Shown here piece by piece: positions 15,395 to 24,370 of a stretch of DNA of 34,890 nt. The stretch is taken from positions 1,184,442-1,219,331 of the forward strand of contig GL405246.1 in assembly GCA_000146855.1 (NCBI GenBank), in the 5' to 3' direction. A program made the position numbers and the translations under genes. This stretch comes from [Eubacterium] yurii subsp. margaretiae ATCC 43715. Its GTDB lineage: Bacteria; Bacillota; Clostridia; Peptostreptococcales; Filifactoraceae. Below the pieces are notes generated by a model, which was given only the letters and a program-made list of their open reading frames with translations, ran no database searches and was not told where the DNA came from. Numbering within the stretch: position 1 is the stretch's first letter; each line of letters starts with the position of its first letter.

Positions 15395-16696
15395 ATGATA
15401 TCCAATATAATTTTAATATTATTCTTAATATCTCTTGTTATTTGTATAGTATTGAATATTGATGTCTTATTTGCAATAACTTTTGGAATGTTTTTGTTTT
15501 TTATATATTCGATTATTATGGGTAACAGTTTTAAAAAAACTGTAATGTTAATGATTAAAGGTATATCAAAATCCAAAAATGTTTTGATTATATTTATTCT
15601 TATTGGAATTCTTACAGCATCATGGAGAATGTCAGGAACTATAGCATATATTATATATAATATAGTGCCTATTGTAAATCCTTCAATTTTCATTTTATCC
15701 ACATTTTTACTATGTTCTTTAATGTCAATGCTAATAGGTACCTCTCTAGGTGCTGCGGCAAGCATGGGAGTAATTTGTATGGTTATTTCCAAATCGATGG
15801 GTATGAACGAGACGTTTATCGGTGGTGCCGTTTTATCAGGTATATATTTGGGAGATCGCACTTCTCCTATGTCTTCAAGTGCAACCTTGGTAGTTGCATT
15901 GACAAATACAAATCTATACACAAACGTAAAAAATATGATAAAATCAACAGTTGTTCCATTTATTATAACTTGTATATTATATTTTTTACTAGGACTTTCA
16001 AATAATTCAACTTCTATGGATATGTCTATACTGTCCATATTTTCAGATAACTATAATCTCTCTTTTGTGCTTATAATACCGGCTTTGATTGTTGTGATAA
16101 TGTCACTATTTAAAATTGATGTAAAAATAGTTATGCTGTTAAGCAGTCTTATAGCGATGATTTTAGCTTTTTCGTATCAAAATATAGGAATTAATGATAT
16201 CCTTAACGTAAGTGTCTTTGGATACAGTTCATCAAATGAACAACTTGCTATACTGATGAATGGTGGTGGTCTAGTCTCAATGATAAGAGCATCTTTAATG
16301 ATTACAATATCTTCAACTTATTTTGGTATTTTTGAAGAAACTCCTATTTTGCTCCCCATACAAGATTTGGTAATCAAAATCAAAGACAAGTTCACACTAT
16401 TTGGGGCTATGATATTTACCGGTATGGTTACCTCAGCTATTGCTTGCAATCAATCATTGGCTGTAATGTTGACTTATCAAATAACAAAAGATATGAAAAC
16501 AGATGATTATAACCATGCATTGGATTTGGAAAATACAGCCATACTTTTACCAACACTTATGCCTTGGAATATTGCAGCAGCAATCCCTATGGCAACAGTA
16601 GGTTTTAGTTCAGCATCATGTTTGTTCGCATTTTTTGCATATATAGTTCCTATATATATTTTTATGAAAAGACTTAAATTCAGTAAATCTTCTTGA
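15395..16696 (+). CDS. NhaC-type Na+/H+ antiporter family membrane protein
   Basis: A 433-residue protein with about ten to eleven hydrophobic segments. The stretch MLIGTSLGAAASMGVICM and, shortly after, SGIYLGDRTSPMSSSA resembles the conserved core of NhaC carriers, where a GDxxSP motif is typical. The partner could be malate/lactate, as in MleN, or plain sodium/proton exchange; the sequence cannot decide. GCGGTGA precedes the ATG. Only 16 bases separate it from dnaB, so readthrough from the gdpP operon is likely, although a functional link is not evident. An 8-bp inverted repeat (16681-16688 with 16713-16720) spans its stop codon. Confidence 0.86.
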   Translation: MISNIILILFLISLVICIVLNIDVLFAITFGMFLFFIYSIIMGNSFKKTVMLMIKGISKSKNVLIIFILIGILTASWRMSGTIAYIIYNIVPIVNPSIFILSTFLLCSLMSMLIGTSLGAAASMGVICMVISKSMGMNETFIGGAVLSGIYLGDRTSPMSSSATLVVALTNTNLYTNVKNMIKSTVVPFIITCILYFLLGLSNNSTSMDMSILSIFSDNYNLSFVLIIPALIVVIMSLFKIDVKIVMLLSSLIAMILAFSYQNIGINDILNVSVFGYSSSNEQLAILMNGGGLVSMIRASLMITISSTYFGIFEETPILLPIQDLVIKIKDKFTLFGAMIFTGMVTSAIACNQSLAVMLTYQITKDMKTDDYNHALDLENTAILLPTLMPWNIAAAIPMATVGFSSASCLFAFFAYIVPIYIFMKRLKFSKSS

Positions 16697-16729
16697 TTAC
16701 CAAGTAATTCTTATTTACTGTTTAGAGAT

Positions 16730-16758
16730 TTGTGATTTTTAGTAAATTTCTGTAATAT
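16730..16758 (+). promoter_or_regulatory. Possible promoter for the isoprenoid-recN-glmU cluster
   Basis: TTGTGA (16730-16735), 17-base spacer, TAATAT (16753-16758), each matching four of six consensus bases. It lies 15 bases before the polyprenyl synthase start, which leaves a very short leader. This is a weak candidate; readthrough from upstream is equally possible. Confidence 0.3.
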
Positions 16759-16773
16759 TATTGTGAGGGTTTT

Positions 16774-17661
16774 ATGGACATTAAAACAATTATGCAAGAT
16801 GACAAGGAAATAGTAGAAAGACATATTAAAAAAATTATGGACATAAAACTTGGTTATTCACAGAAAATAATAGAGTCTATGTCATATTCATTACTTGGTG
16901 GGGGCAAGAGACTAAGACCTGTTCTTTTTATTGAAACCCTTAAACTTTTTGATATAGACTTTGAACAGTATTTGAATATTGCCTGTGTACTTGAAATGAT
17001 ACATACATATTCGCTGATACACGATGATTTGCCTGCTATGGACAATGATGATTTAAGACGTGGTAAACCTACCAATCACATAGTATACGGTGAAGATGTA
17101 GCTATACTTGCTGGAGATTCACTTCTCAATTTATCATACGAAGTACTATTTGACTTTCTCTATAAAAACAGCTCACCTAACAACATACTTGCTTGTAGAC
17201 TTATATCAAAAAATGCTGGTATATTTGGAATGATAGGTGGTCAGGTAAGCGATGTAATAAATGAAAATAAAGAAATAGATATTGAAAACTTGAAATATAT
17301 TCACTATAATAAGACTGCAAAGCTTATAATGGCGTCTATTTTATCTGCAGCATATATATCTGATTGTAGTAAAGAATATATCACCTATCTTGAAAGCTAT
17401 GCGTATAATATAGGAATGGCTTTTCAAATTTCAGATGATATCTTGGATGTAGTAGGTGATAAAGAAATAGTAGGTAAATCAATAGGCAAGGATGAGCAAT
17501 ATGGAAAAAATACTTATCCAAAGTATTTTGGGTTGGAAGAATCAAAAATAAAGTTGAAAAATTATATAGACAATGCAAAAAGAGAAATATCAAAAATAGA
17601 TAGTAAGAATATAGAGTTTTTTGTTGAACTTGCTGATTATGTAGGAAATAGAAACTTTTAA
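16774..17661 (+). CDS. ispA: Short-chain polyprenyl (farnesyl/geranylgeranyl) diphosphate synthase
   Basis: Cytoplasmic trans-prenyltransferase that joins isopentenyl diphosphate units. The first aspartate-rich motif is DDLPAMDNDD (84-93) with RRGKPTNH after it, and the second is DDILD (221-225) followed by GKDEQYGKNTYP. GGGKRLRP (42-49) is the IPP-binding element. The inserted spacing in the first motif (DDxxxxD) is that of bacterial FPP synthases. The chain length of the product cannot be fixed from sequence. GAGGG sits 8 bases before the ATG. dxs starts 14 bases after it; the exonuclease VII genes that often precede ispA are missing. Confidence 0.92.
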   Translation: MDIKTIMQDDKEIVERHIKKIMDIKLGYSQKIIESMSYSLLGGGKRLRPVLFIETLKLFDIDFEQYLNIACVLEMIHTYSLIHDDLPAMDNDDLRRGKPTNHIVYGEDVAILAGDSLLNLSYEVLFDFLYKNSSPNNILACRLISKNAGIFGMIGGQVSDVINENKEIDIENLKYIHYNKTAKLIMASILSAAYISDCSKEYITYLESYAYNIGMAFQISDDILDVVGDKEIVGKSIGKDEQYGKNTYPKYFGLEESKIKLKNYIDNAKREISKIDSKNIEFFVELADYVGNRNF

Positions 17662-17675
17662 CAAAAGGGATAATT

Positions 17676-19538
17676 ATGTACGAATATTTGGATAAAATTC
17701 AGGACGCCGGTGATTTACAGAAAATATCTCCAAAAGAGATGAGGTATTTGGCAAAGGATATAAGGAGATTTTTGATTGATAATGTATCAAAAACCGGTGG
17801 TCACTTGGCATCAAATCTTGGAACTGTAGAGCTGACTCTAGCACTTCATAGTGTATTTGATACAAGCAAAGACAAACTTATATTTGACGTTGGACATCAA
17901 AGTTATGTCCATAAGATTTTGACAGGGAGAAAAGAAGAGTTTTCAACGCTTAGACAGTTAGATGGTCTAAGTGGTTTCCCAAAGACAAGTGAAAGTTTGC
18001 ATGACGCATTTAACACAGGTCATAGCTCAACATCAATATCAGCCGGCATTGGAATGGCAATAGCTAAAAAGCTGAAAAAAGAAGATTATGATGTAGTATC
18101 TGTTATTGGGGATAGCTCTATATGTAGCGGTCTTGCCTTAGAGGGACTTAATTTTTTAGGTCACTCTAATTTAGATGTCCTGATAGTTTTAAACGATAAC
18201 GAGATGTCAATTGACAAGAATGTTGGAGGAATTGCGAAGCATCTTTCAAAACTAAGGGTAAATAAAAATTACAGAAACTTTGCTTTAAATGTCAAAAATG
18301 TTCTATCTTCAATACCTGTAATAGGTGAAAATACCACAAATATAGTTAAAATCATAAAAGATAAGATAAAAGACATAACAATTTCAAGTTCAATATTCCA
18401 AGAATTCGGGATAAAATACTTTGGTATAATAAACGGACATAATTATTTTGAATTAGTAAATGCCCTAAAAGAGATGAAAAAGATAGAAGGTCCTAAATTG
18501 CTTCATGTTGTGACTCAAAAGGGTAAAGGATACAGCTTTGCTGAAGAAGATCCTGCTACTTATCATGGAGTTGGGAAGTTTGATCCTTCGAAAAAAATAG
18601 AAGCTTCAAATAAGGAGACATTTTCAGATATTGTAGGAAAATCATTGACAGATCTTTTTGAAAAAGATGAAAAGGCAGTGGCAATATCTGCAGCCATGAT
18701 AAAAGGTACCGGACTTGACAGTCTTTCCAAAAAATATCCTGGAAGAGTGGTAGACGTTGGAATGGAAGAAGAAAATGCGGTAACTATAGCAGCTGGACTT
18801 GCAATATCAGGTATAAGACCTTATGTTGCAATTTACTCAACTTTTTTACAAAGAGCATACGATCAGATTCTCCACGATGTCTGTCTTCAGAACCTACCTG
18901 TCACATTTTTAATAGACAGGGCAGGTGTTGTAGGAGAAGACGGTGAAACTCATAATGGAATGTTTGATATATCTTACCTTGCAAGTATGCCTAATATTGA
19001 GATATACTCACCAAAAGATGCTATAGAGATGGAAAAGATGATTTGTGCACTTAAAAGTAAAAAGTCACCTATTGCAATAAGATTTCCACGTGGAATAACA
19101 TATAATTTAGGATTTGACAAAAACTCTAAAGATGTGACAAGTTGGGAAGTATTATCAGATGTAGGAGACATGAGTATATTAGCTACCGGAAAGATGCTCA
19201 ATCTTGCAATTGAAGTATCAACTTATCTCAAGAATAGTCATGGTATTGATATTAAGGTGATAAACTCAAGAAGGTTAAAACCAGTTGACTCGCAAGTAAT
19301 GGATAGATTATTAGATGACAAATATATATTTACCATAGAAGATGGAGTAAGACTTGGTGGCTTTTCATCAATAATATTTGACTATATAAGCAAGTCAGAA
19401 AAAAATCCTAAATTAATACCTTTTGCATTTCCAAATGAAGCTATACCACATGGAAATGTTGAAAAAATATATCATAGATTTGGGTTTACAAAGGAAAGTA
19501 TAGCTGAAAAAATAATTGAGATTATAAGTCGTAAATAA
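17676..19538 (+). CDS. dxs: 1-deoxy-D-xylulose-5-phosphate synthase
   Basis: Thiamine-diphosphate enzyme that condenses pyruvate and glyceraldehyde 3-phosphate, the first step of the MEP isoprenoid pathway. The 620 residues align end to end with Dxs: GGHLASNLGTVELTLALH at the N-terminus, FDVGHQSYVHKILTGR, DRAGVVGEDGETHNGMFD in the pyrimidine domain, and a C-terminal transketolase domain. The thiamine-binding GDG...NDN motif reads GDSSICSG...NDN. The usual AEQHAVT reads EEENAVT, so the catalytic Glu is kept and the following His is Asn. Such variants occur in divergent Firmicute and fusobacterial Dxs. It sits between its downstream-pathway partner ispA and tlyA. Confidence 0.94.
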   Translation: MYEYLDKIQDAGDLQKISPKEMRYLAKDIRRFLIDNVSKTGGHLASNLGTVELTLALHSVFDTSKDKLIFDVGHQSYVHKILTGRKEEFSTLRQLDGLSGFPKTSESLHDAFNTGHSSTSISAGIGMAIAKKLKKEDYDVVSVIGDSSICSGLALEGLNFLGHSNLDVLIVLNDNEMSIDKNVGGIAKHLSKLRVNKNYRNFALNVKNVLSSIPVIGENTTNIVKIIKDKIKDITISSSIFQEFGIKYFGIINGHNYFELVNALKEMKKIEGPKLLHVVTQKGKGYSFAEEDPATYHGVGKFDPSKKIEASNKETFSDIVGKSLTDLFEKDEKAVAISAAMIKGTGLDSLSKKYPGRVVDVGMEEENAVTIAAGLAISGIRPYVAIYSTFLQRAYDQILHDVCLQNLPVTFLIDRAGVVGEDGETHNGMFDISYLASMPNIEIYSPKDAIEMEKMICALKSKKSPIAIRFPRGITYNLGFDKNSKDVTSWEVLSDVGDMSILATGKMLNLAIEVSTYLKNSHGIDIKVINSRRLKPVDSQVMDRLLDDKYIFTIEDGVRLGGFSSIIFDYISKSEKNPKLIPFAFPNEAIPHGNVEKIYHRFGFTKESIAEKIIEIISRK

Positions 19539-19553
19539 GAATAAGGTAAAGTG

Positions 19554-20354
19554 ATGAAAAAAAGACTGGATGTATTGCTTGTAGAAAAAGGCATGTTTGC
19601 ATCAAGAGAAAAAGCAAAATCAAATATTATGGCAGGGAATGTCTTTATAGATAATATTCTTGTTGACAAGGTTGGGACAAATGTAGATGAAAATGCAGTT
19701 ATAACTATAAAATCTGACGCTATTCCCTATGTAGGACGAGGTGGACTCAAACTTGAAAAAGCACTTAAAGAGTTTGACTTATCTGTTGATTGCAAAATAT
19801 GTATGGACATAGGAGCATCTACCGGAGGTTTTACAGACTGTATGTTGCAAAACGGAGCTTCCAAGGTCTACAGCATAGATGTTGGTTACGGACAACTTGA
19901 CTATAAACTTAGAATAAATGAAAAAGTAGTCTGTATGGAGAGAACAAATTTCAGATATTTGAAAAAAGAACAAATCTTTGATGAAATAGACTTTGCTGTT
20001 ATAGATGTTTCGTTTATTTCTCTAAAAATTATTTTTCCAAAATTAAAAGAATTTCTTTCTAAAGAATTTGAAGTAGTATCTCTAATCAAACCACAATTTG
20101 AATCTCAAAGACATGAAGTAGGTAAAAATGGGATAGTACGAGATATTTCAGTACATCAAAGAGTAATAAAACAGGTGGTTGAATATGCAAAAGAAAGTGA
20201 GATTTATATAAAGAATCTCACTTTTTCTCCGATAAAAGGTCAAAAAGGGAATATAGAATATCTTGCATATTTTTCAAATAAAGTGTATAATTTTGAAGAT
20301 ACAAAAATAGATGAGATAGTAGAAATCTCTCATCAATGCTTGGATAAAAAATAA
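19554..20354 (+). CDS. tlyA: TlyA-family S4/FtsJ-type RNA methyltransferase
   Basis: About 266 residues. An N-terminal S4 RNA-binding domain (KKRLDVLLVEKGMFASREKA) precedes an FtsJ/RrmJ-like SAM-methyltransferase domain with GRGGLKLEKAL (61-71) and the SAM motif DIGASTGGFTD (85-95). Characterised TlyA proteins methylate the 2'-hydroxyl of rRNA nucleotides (C1409/C1920); some have been reported as haemolysins. I start at ATG 19554, with AAGG seven bases upstream; GTG 19551 is the alternative. Position between dxs and recN is the usual Clostridial arrangement, though nadK and argR, often between tlyA and recN, are absent. Confidence 0.94.
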   Translation: MKKRLDVLLVEKGMFASREKAKSNIMAGNVFIDNILVDKVGTNVDENAVITIKSDAIPYVGRGGLKLEKALKEFDLSVDCKICMDIGASTGGFTDCMLQNGASKVYSIDVGYGQLDYKLRINEKVVCMERTNFRYLKKEQIFDEIDFAVIDVSFISLKIIFPKLKEFLSKEFEVVSLIKPQFESQRHEVGKNGIVRDISVHQRVIKQVVEYAKESEIYIKNLTFSPIKGQKGNIEYLAYFSNKVYNFEDTKIDEIVEISHQCLDKK

Positions 20355-20375
20355 AGTCTCTTATGGAGGTATGAG

Positions 20376-22055
20376 TTGTTAAATCAACTGTATGTAGAAA
20401 ATTTTGCGCTTATAGACAAATTAGAGCTAGATATGGAAGAAGGATTTACAGTGTTTACTGGAGAAACTGGCTCAGGTAAATCAATAATGATTGATGCCAT
20501 TTCTTTTGCTATAGGGAAAAGAGCTGATAAGACTTTTGTCAGGAAAAATTGCAAAAAATCTATAATAGAGCTTACTTTTTTTATAAAAGACAATACTAAG
20601 AAGTTGTTGGAAAATATATTAGACGAAGAAGATATTGATATAGATGATAATGTGATAATATTAAAGAGAGAAATATATGCAGATGGCAAAAGTTTATGTA
20701 AAATTAACTCAAAGAATGTAAACATATCTTTTTTAAAAAAGATATCATCATATCTTATCAATATCCATGGACAAAATGAGTTTAACGAACTTGACGAAAG
20801 TAATCATATCAATATACTTGATTCATTTTTAGGTATAAGAAAAACAAAACAATATTTCTCTTACCAAAAGACGTATAGCGAGTATATTAAGCTGAAAAAA
20901 GAGTACCATGACTTATATGAGAACTATGATAAGGAAAAGAACGAAAAAGAACTTGATTTATTAAAATTTCAAATCCAAGAGATTGAAGACCTAAACTTAA
21001 AAATGGGTGAAGACAAGCAAATTGAAGATAATCTTCAAGTCATAGAAAACTCTCAACAAATATCAAAGTCGATAGATGGACTGTATGAAGACTTGTATGG
21101 CAAGTCTGATAACATACTAAGGATATTAAAAAAATATGTAGATGAATTTGAAGAATTTTCAAATCTTGACGAAAGTCTAAGTCAAATCTTTAAAAGCTTG
21201 ACTGAACAATACTATATGCTCGAGGAACTTGCTTATCTGGTAAGAGACAATACAAATAAATTTGACTATGATGAACATTCTAAACTTATGCTGGAAGAAA
21301 GATATGATGAGATAAACAAAATATACTCCAAATATGGTGATGGGTACGAAAATGTCCTTGAATTTCTCAAAAAAGCAAAGAAGGAAGCGAGTTTTTATGA
21401 ACAGTATGAAGAAAAAGTAGCTTTGATAAAAGAAAAGCTCAAAATTTTGGAAGAAAAGCTTTCAAAAGAGGCTTCAATTCTAAGTGAAATAAGAAAAAAT
21501 GATAAAACAAAGCTAGAGAGTAAAATAGTGTCAGAGCTTGAGACACTTGGTATGAAAAATGTAAAATTCAAGATATATATAACTTCTCTTGAAAAATTCA
21601 CTCCAAAAGGAATGGATGATATATTATTTCAGATTTCATTTAATAAGGGTGAAGATGTCAAATCTTTCAACAAAGTAGCATCAGGTGGAGAAATATCCAG
21701 ATTTATGTTGGCTTTGAAAAACATCATCTCTTCAGAATATGAAAAGACTATGGTATTTGATGAAATTGACACAGGTATAAGTGGACTTGCAAGTGAGGCA
21801 GTAGGTAAAAAACTCAAGGATATTTCCAAGACTAGACAGGTTTTATGTATTACCCATCAAGGTCAGATTGCTTCCTATGCTCAAAATCATATTCAAGTAT
21901 ATAAAGAAGAAGATGATGTTGGAACCCATACAAAGGCAATTACTCTTACACAAAATCAAAGAGTGCACGAAATAGCAAAGATGATGGATGCAAGCACAAA
22001 GTCTGTTAAAGCTTTGGAACATGCAAAAGAATTATTAAGTAAAAACTCTTTATAA
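20376..22055 (+). CDS. recN: DNA repair protein RecN
   Basis: SMC-like ATPase for double-strand break repair, 559 residues, normal length. Walker A is GETGSGKS (29-36). A long charged coiled-coil middle follows, then the signature ASGGEISRFMLALK and Walker B VFDEIDTGISG with the C-terminal ITHQGQIASYA. The start is TTG at 20376 (MLNQLYVENFALIDKL); GGAGG at 20365-20369 sets it and the nearby ATG at 20371 is out of frame and stops at once. It is 21 bases after tlyA and 19 bases before the Nudix-like gene. Confidence 0.96.
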   Translation: MLNQLYVENFALIDKLELDMEEGFTVFTGETGSGKSIMIDAISFAIGKRADKTFVRKNCKKSIIELTFFIKDNTKKLLENILDEEDIDIDDNVIILKREIYADGKSLCKINSKNVNISFLKKISSYLINIHGQNEFNELDESNHINILDSFLGIRKTKQYFSYQKTYSEYIKLKKEYHDLYENYDKEKNEKELDLLKFQIQEIEDLNLKMGEDKQIEDNLQVIENSQQISKSIDGLYEDLYGKSDNILRILKKYVDEFEEFSNLDESLSQIFKSLTEQYYMLEELAYLVRDNTNKFDYDEHSKLMLEERYDEINKIYSKYGDGYENVLEFLKKAKKEASFYEQYEEKVALIKEKLKILEEKLSKEASILSEIRKNDKTKLESKIVSELETLGMKNVKFKIYITSLEKFTPKGMDDILFQISFNKGEDVKSFNKVASGGEISRFMLALKNIISSEYEKTMVFDEIDTGISGLASEAVGKKLKDISKTRQVLCITHQGQIASYAQNHIQVYKEEDDVGTHTKAITLTQNQRVHEIAKMMDASTKSVKALEHAKELLSKNSL

Positions 22056-22074
22056 ATTTTTGGAGGTGAATATA

Positions 22075-22617
22075 ATGGACCTTGGAAATGTGGAGTCCAC
22101 AGTATCACAAAAAGATATATATACAGGTAAATATATCTCACTTAAAGTATGCACTGTAGAAAAACAAAAGGGATATGCACAAAGAGAGCTTGTTGAGCAC
22201 AATGGGACTTTGATGATAATCTCTCTTTCAGAAGATAATAAGTTGGTACTAGATAAAATCTATAGGAAATCAATAGAAAAATTTTCTTTAGAAGTTCCAA
22301 ATAAAAGAATAGATTCTTCTGAAAATCATATTGACGTATTAAAAACTCAAATGATGGAAGAGCTGGGATATGAAATTGAAAACATTAAAAAAGTGTTCAG
22401 TTTTTATCCTGCAGTATCATACTCAGACGAGAAAGTTCATCTATACTTTGCAAAAGTGAAAAAAGTCGAAGAAAATATAGAGAATGATAGTTGTACCACC
22501 ATAGAAGTATCTTTGGATGATGTAGTTGACTATATCAAAAATCAAGATATACTAGATGGAAAGTCAATAGTAGCAATTAATTTTCTTAAGAATAATATTG
22601 AAAATTTAGGAGTGTAA
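22075..22617 (+). CDS. Nudix-fold protein, ADP-ribose pyrophosphatase-like, with degenerate box
   Basis: About 180 residues resembling the NudF/ADP-ribose pyrophosphatase group that often follows recN in Clostridia. N-terminal strand pairs and a C-terminal EVSLDDVVDYI fit the fold. The catalytic box (GX5EX7REUXEEXGU) is eroded: the leading Gly is replaced around residues 76-77, RE reads TQ (91-92), while EELGY (95-99) is kept. Hydrolysis may therefore be weak or lost, or the protein may bind a nucleotide-sugar. I start at ATG 22075, six bases or so after TTGGAGGTG, rather than the in-frame upstream ATG at 22060 that precedes the ribosome site. It is two bases short of glmU. Confidence 0.8.
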   Translation: MDLGNVESTVSQKDIYTGKYISLKVCTVEKQKGYAQRELVEHNGTLMIISLSEDNKLVLDKIYRKSIEKFSLEVPNKRIDSSENHIDVLKTQMMEELGYEIENIKKVFSFYPAVSYSDEKVHLYFAKVKKVEENIENDSCTTIEVSLDDVVDYIKNQDILDGKSIVAINFLKNNIENLGV

Positions 22618-22619
22618 AA

Positions 22620-23975
22620 ATGTCTGTTCAAGTGGTGGTATTATGTGCCGGAAAAGGCACTCGTATGAAATCAGAAAAAGCAAAGGTTATGCACGAAATA
22701 ATGGGACAACCTATGTCAAAATATATTTATGATTTGGCGAAGGAAATTTCGGACAAAAAACCTATTTTTGTTGTAGGATACAAGAAAGAACAAATTCAAG
22801 ACTACTATAAGGATACAGTTAATTATACTGAACAAAAAGAACAACTTGGCACAGGTCACGCTGTTATGATAACAAAGGAATTTCTTAATCCTGATGATGA
22901 TATACTAATATTATGTGGTGATACACCTTTAGTTAAAAAAGAAAGTATCGAAAAAATAATAGAGAACAATACTGGTGATGCTGTGATAATTTCCAGTATA
23001 GTTGAAAATCCATTTGGATATGGCAGGATTATAAAGGATTCTCAAGGAAGATTTGAAAAAATTATTGAGGAAAAAGACGCTGATGATAGTCAAAGGATGA
23101 TAAGAGAAATCAATTCTGGAATGTATCTTGTCAAAGGAAATTTGATACTGGAAAACATAGATAAACTTTCAAATGATAATGCAAAAGGTGAATATTATTT
23201 GACTGATTTATTTGAAATATTGAAAAAACAGGATAAAAAAATTAGCGTTGAAAATATTGATAAAGAAGAAATATTTGGAATTAATACTAGGGCACAGCTT
23301 GAAGAGGCGAGGTTAATAATACAAAAAAGAATAAATGCAAAACACATGGAAGATGGTGTAACACTTATAGATCCTCTAACGATATATATAGAAAAAGATG
23401 TGTCTATTGGTAAGGACACAGTTATTTATCCGCATAATGTGTTGACAAATGGCACAGTAGTAGGGGAAAATTGCATTATTTACTATGAAAATAAGATAAT
23501 AAATAGCCAAATTGCTGATGATGTAGTACTTAAGTGCTCATTTATTGAAGACAGTTTTGTAGGTGAATCGACTACTGTAGGGCCTTATGCACACCTAAGA
23601 CCTAATTCTAAGCTTGGTAAGAAAGTGAAAATAGGAAATTTTGTTGAAGTTAAGAACTCATCAATGGATGACGGTAGCAAGGCATCACATCTTTCTTATG
23701 TAGGAGATGCGGGAATAGGCAAAAAGGTTAATATAGGTTGTGGTGTCATATTTGTAAACTATGACGGCAAGAAAAAACAAAGGTCTGTAGTAAAAGATAA
23801 TGCCTTTATAGGTTCTAACTCTAACCTTGTAGCGCCTGTAACAGTAGAAGAAAAAGGATATGTAGCAGCAGGCTCAACAATTACAAAGGACGTACCTGCA
23901 GGAGCGCTGTGTGTATCGAGAGCCCGTCAGGTAATAAAACTGGATTGGAGCTACAAAAAGGGATTGTTAGATTAA
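22620..23975 (+). CDS. glmU: Bifunctional GlmU: UDP-GlcNAc pyrophosphorylase / GlcN-1-P acetyltransferase
   Basis: Makes UDP-N-acetylglucosamine, the precursor of peptidoglycan and many surface glycans. The 451 residues hold an N-terminal uridylyltransferase (LCAGKGTRMKSEKAKVMHE, with Cys where most have Ala; then QLGTGHAV and LCGDTPL) and a C-terminal left-handed beta-helix acetyltransferase starting near residue 250 (VGPYAHLRPNSKLG, HLSYVGDAGIG, VNYDGKKK, AAGSTITKDVP). The ribosome site AGGAG lies in the end of the upstream gene and only two bases separate them, so they are cotranscribed. It lies next to the polysaccharide locus but belongs to the housekeeping block. Confidence 0.96.
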   Translation: MSVQVVVLCAGKGTRMKSEKAKVMHEIMGQPMSKYIYDLAKEISDKKPIFVVGYKKEQIQDYYKDTVNYTEQKEQLGTGHAVMITKEFLNPDDDILILCGDTPLVKKESIEKIIENNTGDAVIISSIVENPFGYGRIIKDSQGRFEKIIEEKDADDSQRMIREINSGMYLVKGNLILENIDKLSNDNAKGEYYLTDLFEILKKQDKKISVENIDKEEIFGINTRAQLEEARLIIQKRINAKHMEDGVTLIDPLTIYIEKDVSIGKDTVIYPHNVLTNGTVVGENCIIYYENKIINSQIADDVVLKCSFIEDSFVGESTTVGPYAHLRPNSKLGKKVKIGNFVEVKNSSMDDGSKASHLSYVGDAGIGKKVNIGCGVIFVNYDGKKKQRSVVKDNAFIGSNSNLVAPVTVEEKGYVAAGSTITKDVPAGALCVSRARQVIKLDWSYKKGLLD

Positions 23976-24084
23976 GAAGCAATGTTATTTATAATTAATA
24001 GTTTGTAATCTTATTTTTTTCATTATACAACAACAAACAAATTAAAATTACTTTCTCTATATTATATTTTTAAAACTAAGATTA

Positions 24085-24114
24085 TTGACATATGTGTTGA
24101 AATATTAATATAAA
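24085..24114 (+). promoter_or_regulatory. Candidate distal promoter for the polysaccharide locus
   Basis: A consensus TTGACA (24085-24090), an 18-base spacer and TATAAA (24109-24114). It would leave a leader of about 250 bases before rmlA. Confidence 0.6.
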
Positions 24115-24295
24115 TCTAATCTCTACTATGCTACTTTACGTATAATATTAAATCTACTTTAGGTATGATTATTGAACGACATTTCTCAATATTTTTATAT
24201 CAAGAAAAAGAAAAATCAGAAATAATATGTATATAATATTATTGTATTTTTAGAAAGTTATATTTAAATATCAGTCTTTTAATGTATTTTTTATA

Positions 24296-24324
24296 TTGTT
24301 AAGTTGAGTTACTAATTGTATAAA
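24296..24324 (+). promoter_or_regulatory. Candidate proximal promoter for the polysaccharide locus
   Basis: TTGTTA (24296-24301), 17-base spacer, TATAAA (24319-24324), 46 bases before the rmlA start. It is weaker at -35 than the distal candidate but nearer the gene. Confidence 0.4.
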
Positions 24325-24370
24325 TTTTATTGAGAATAACAAACAAATTTTTTTTAGAATGGTGATTTGT

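Larger units (their letters stand above)
23976..24370. other. A/T-rich gap before the polysaccharide locus
   Basis: These 395 bases hold no ORF with a ribosome site, no tRNA and no clear terminator for glmU. A T7 run at 24014-24020 lacks a convincing stem. Two candidate promoters are listed separately. A long leader would result from the distal one, and I see no recognisable riboswitch or JUMPstart-like element in it. Confidence 0.5.

Noticed and set aside
16681..16720. 8-bp inverted repeat over the antiporter stop codon as a terminator
   Set aside because: The 24-base loop and lack of a T run make termination unlikely; it is only mentioned with the gene.
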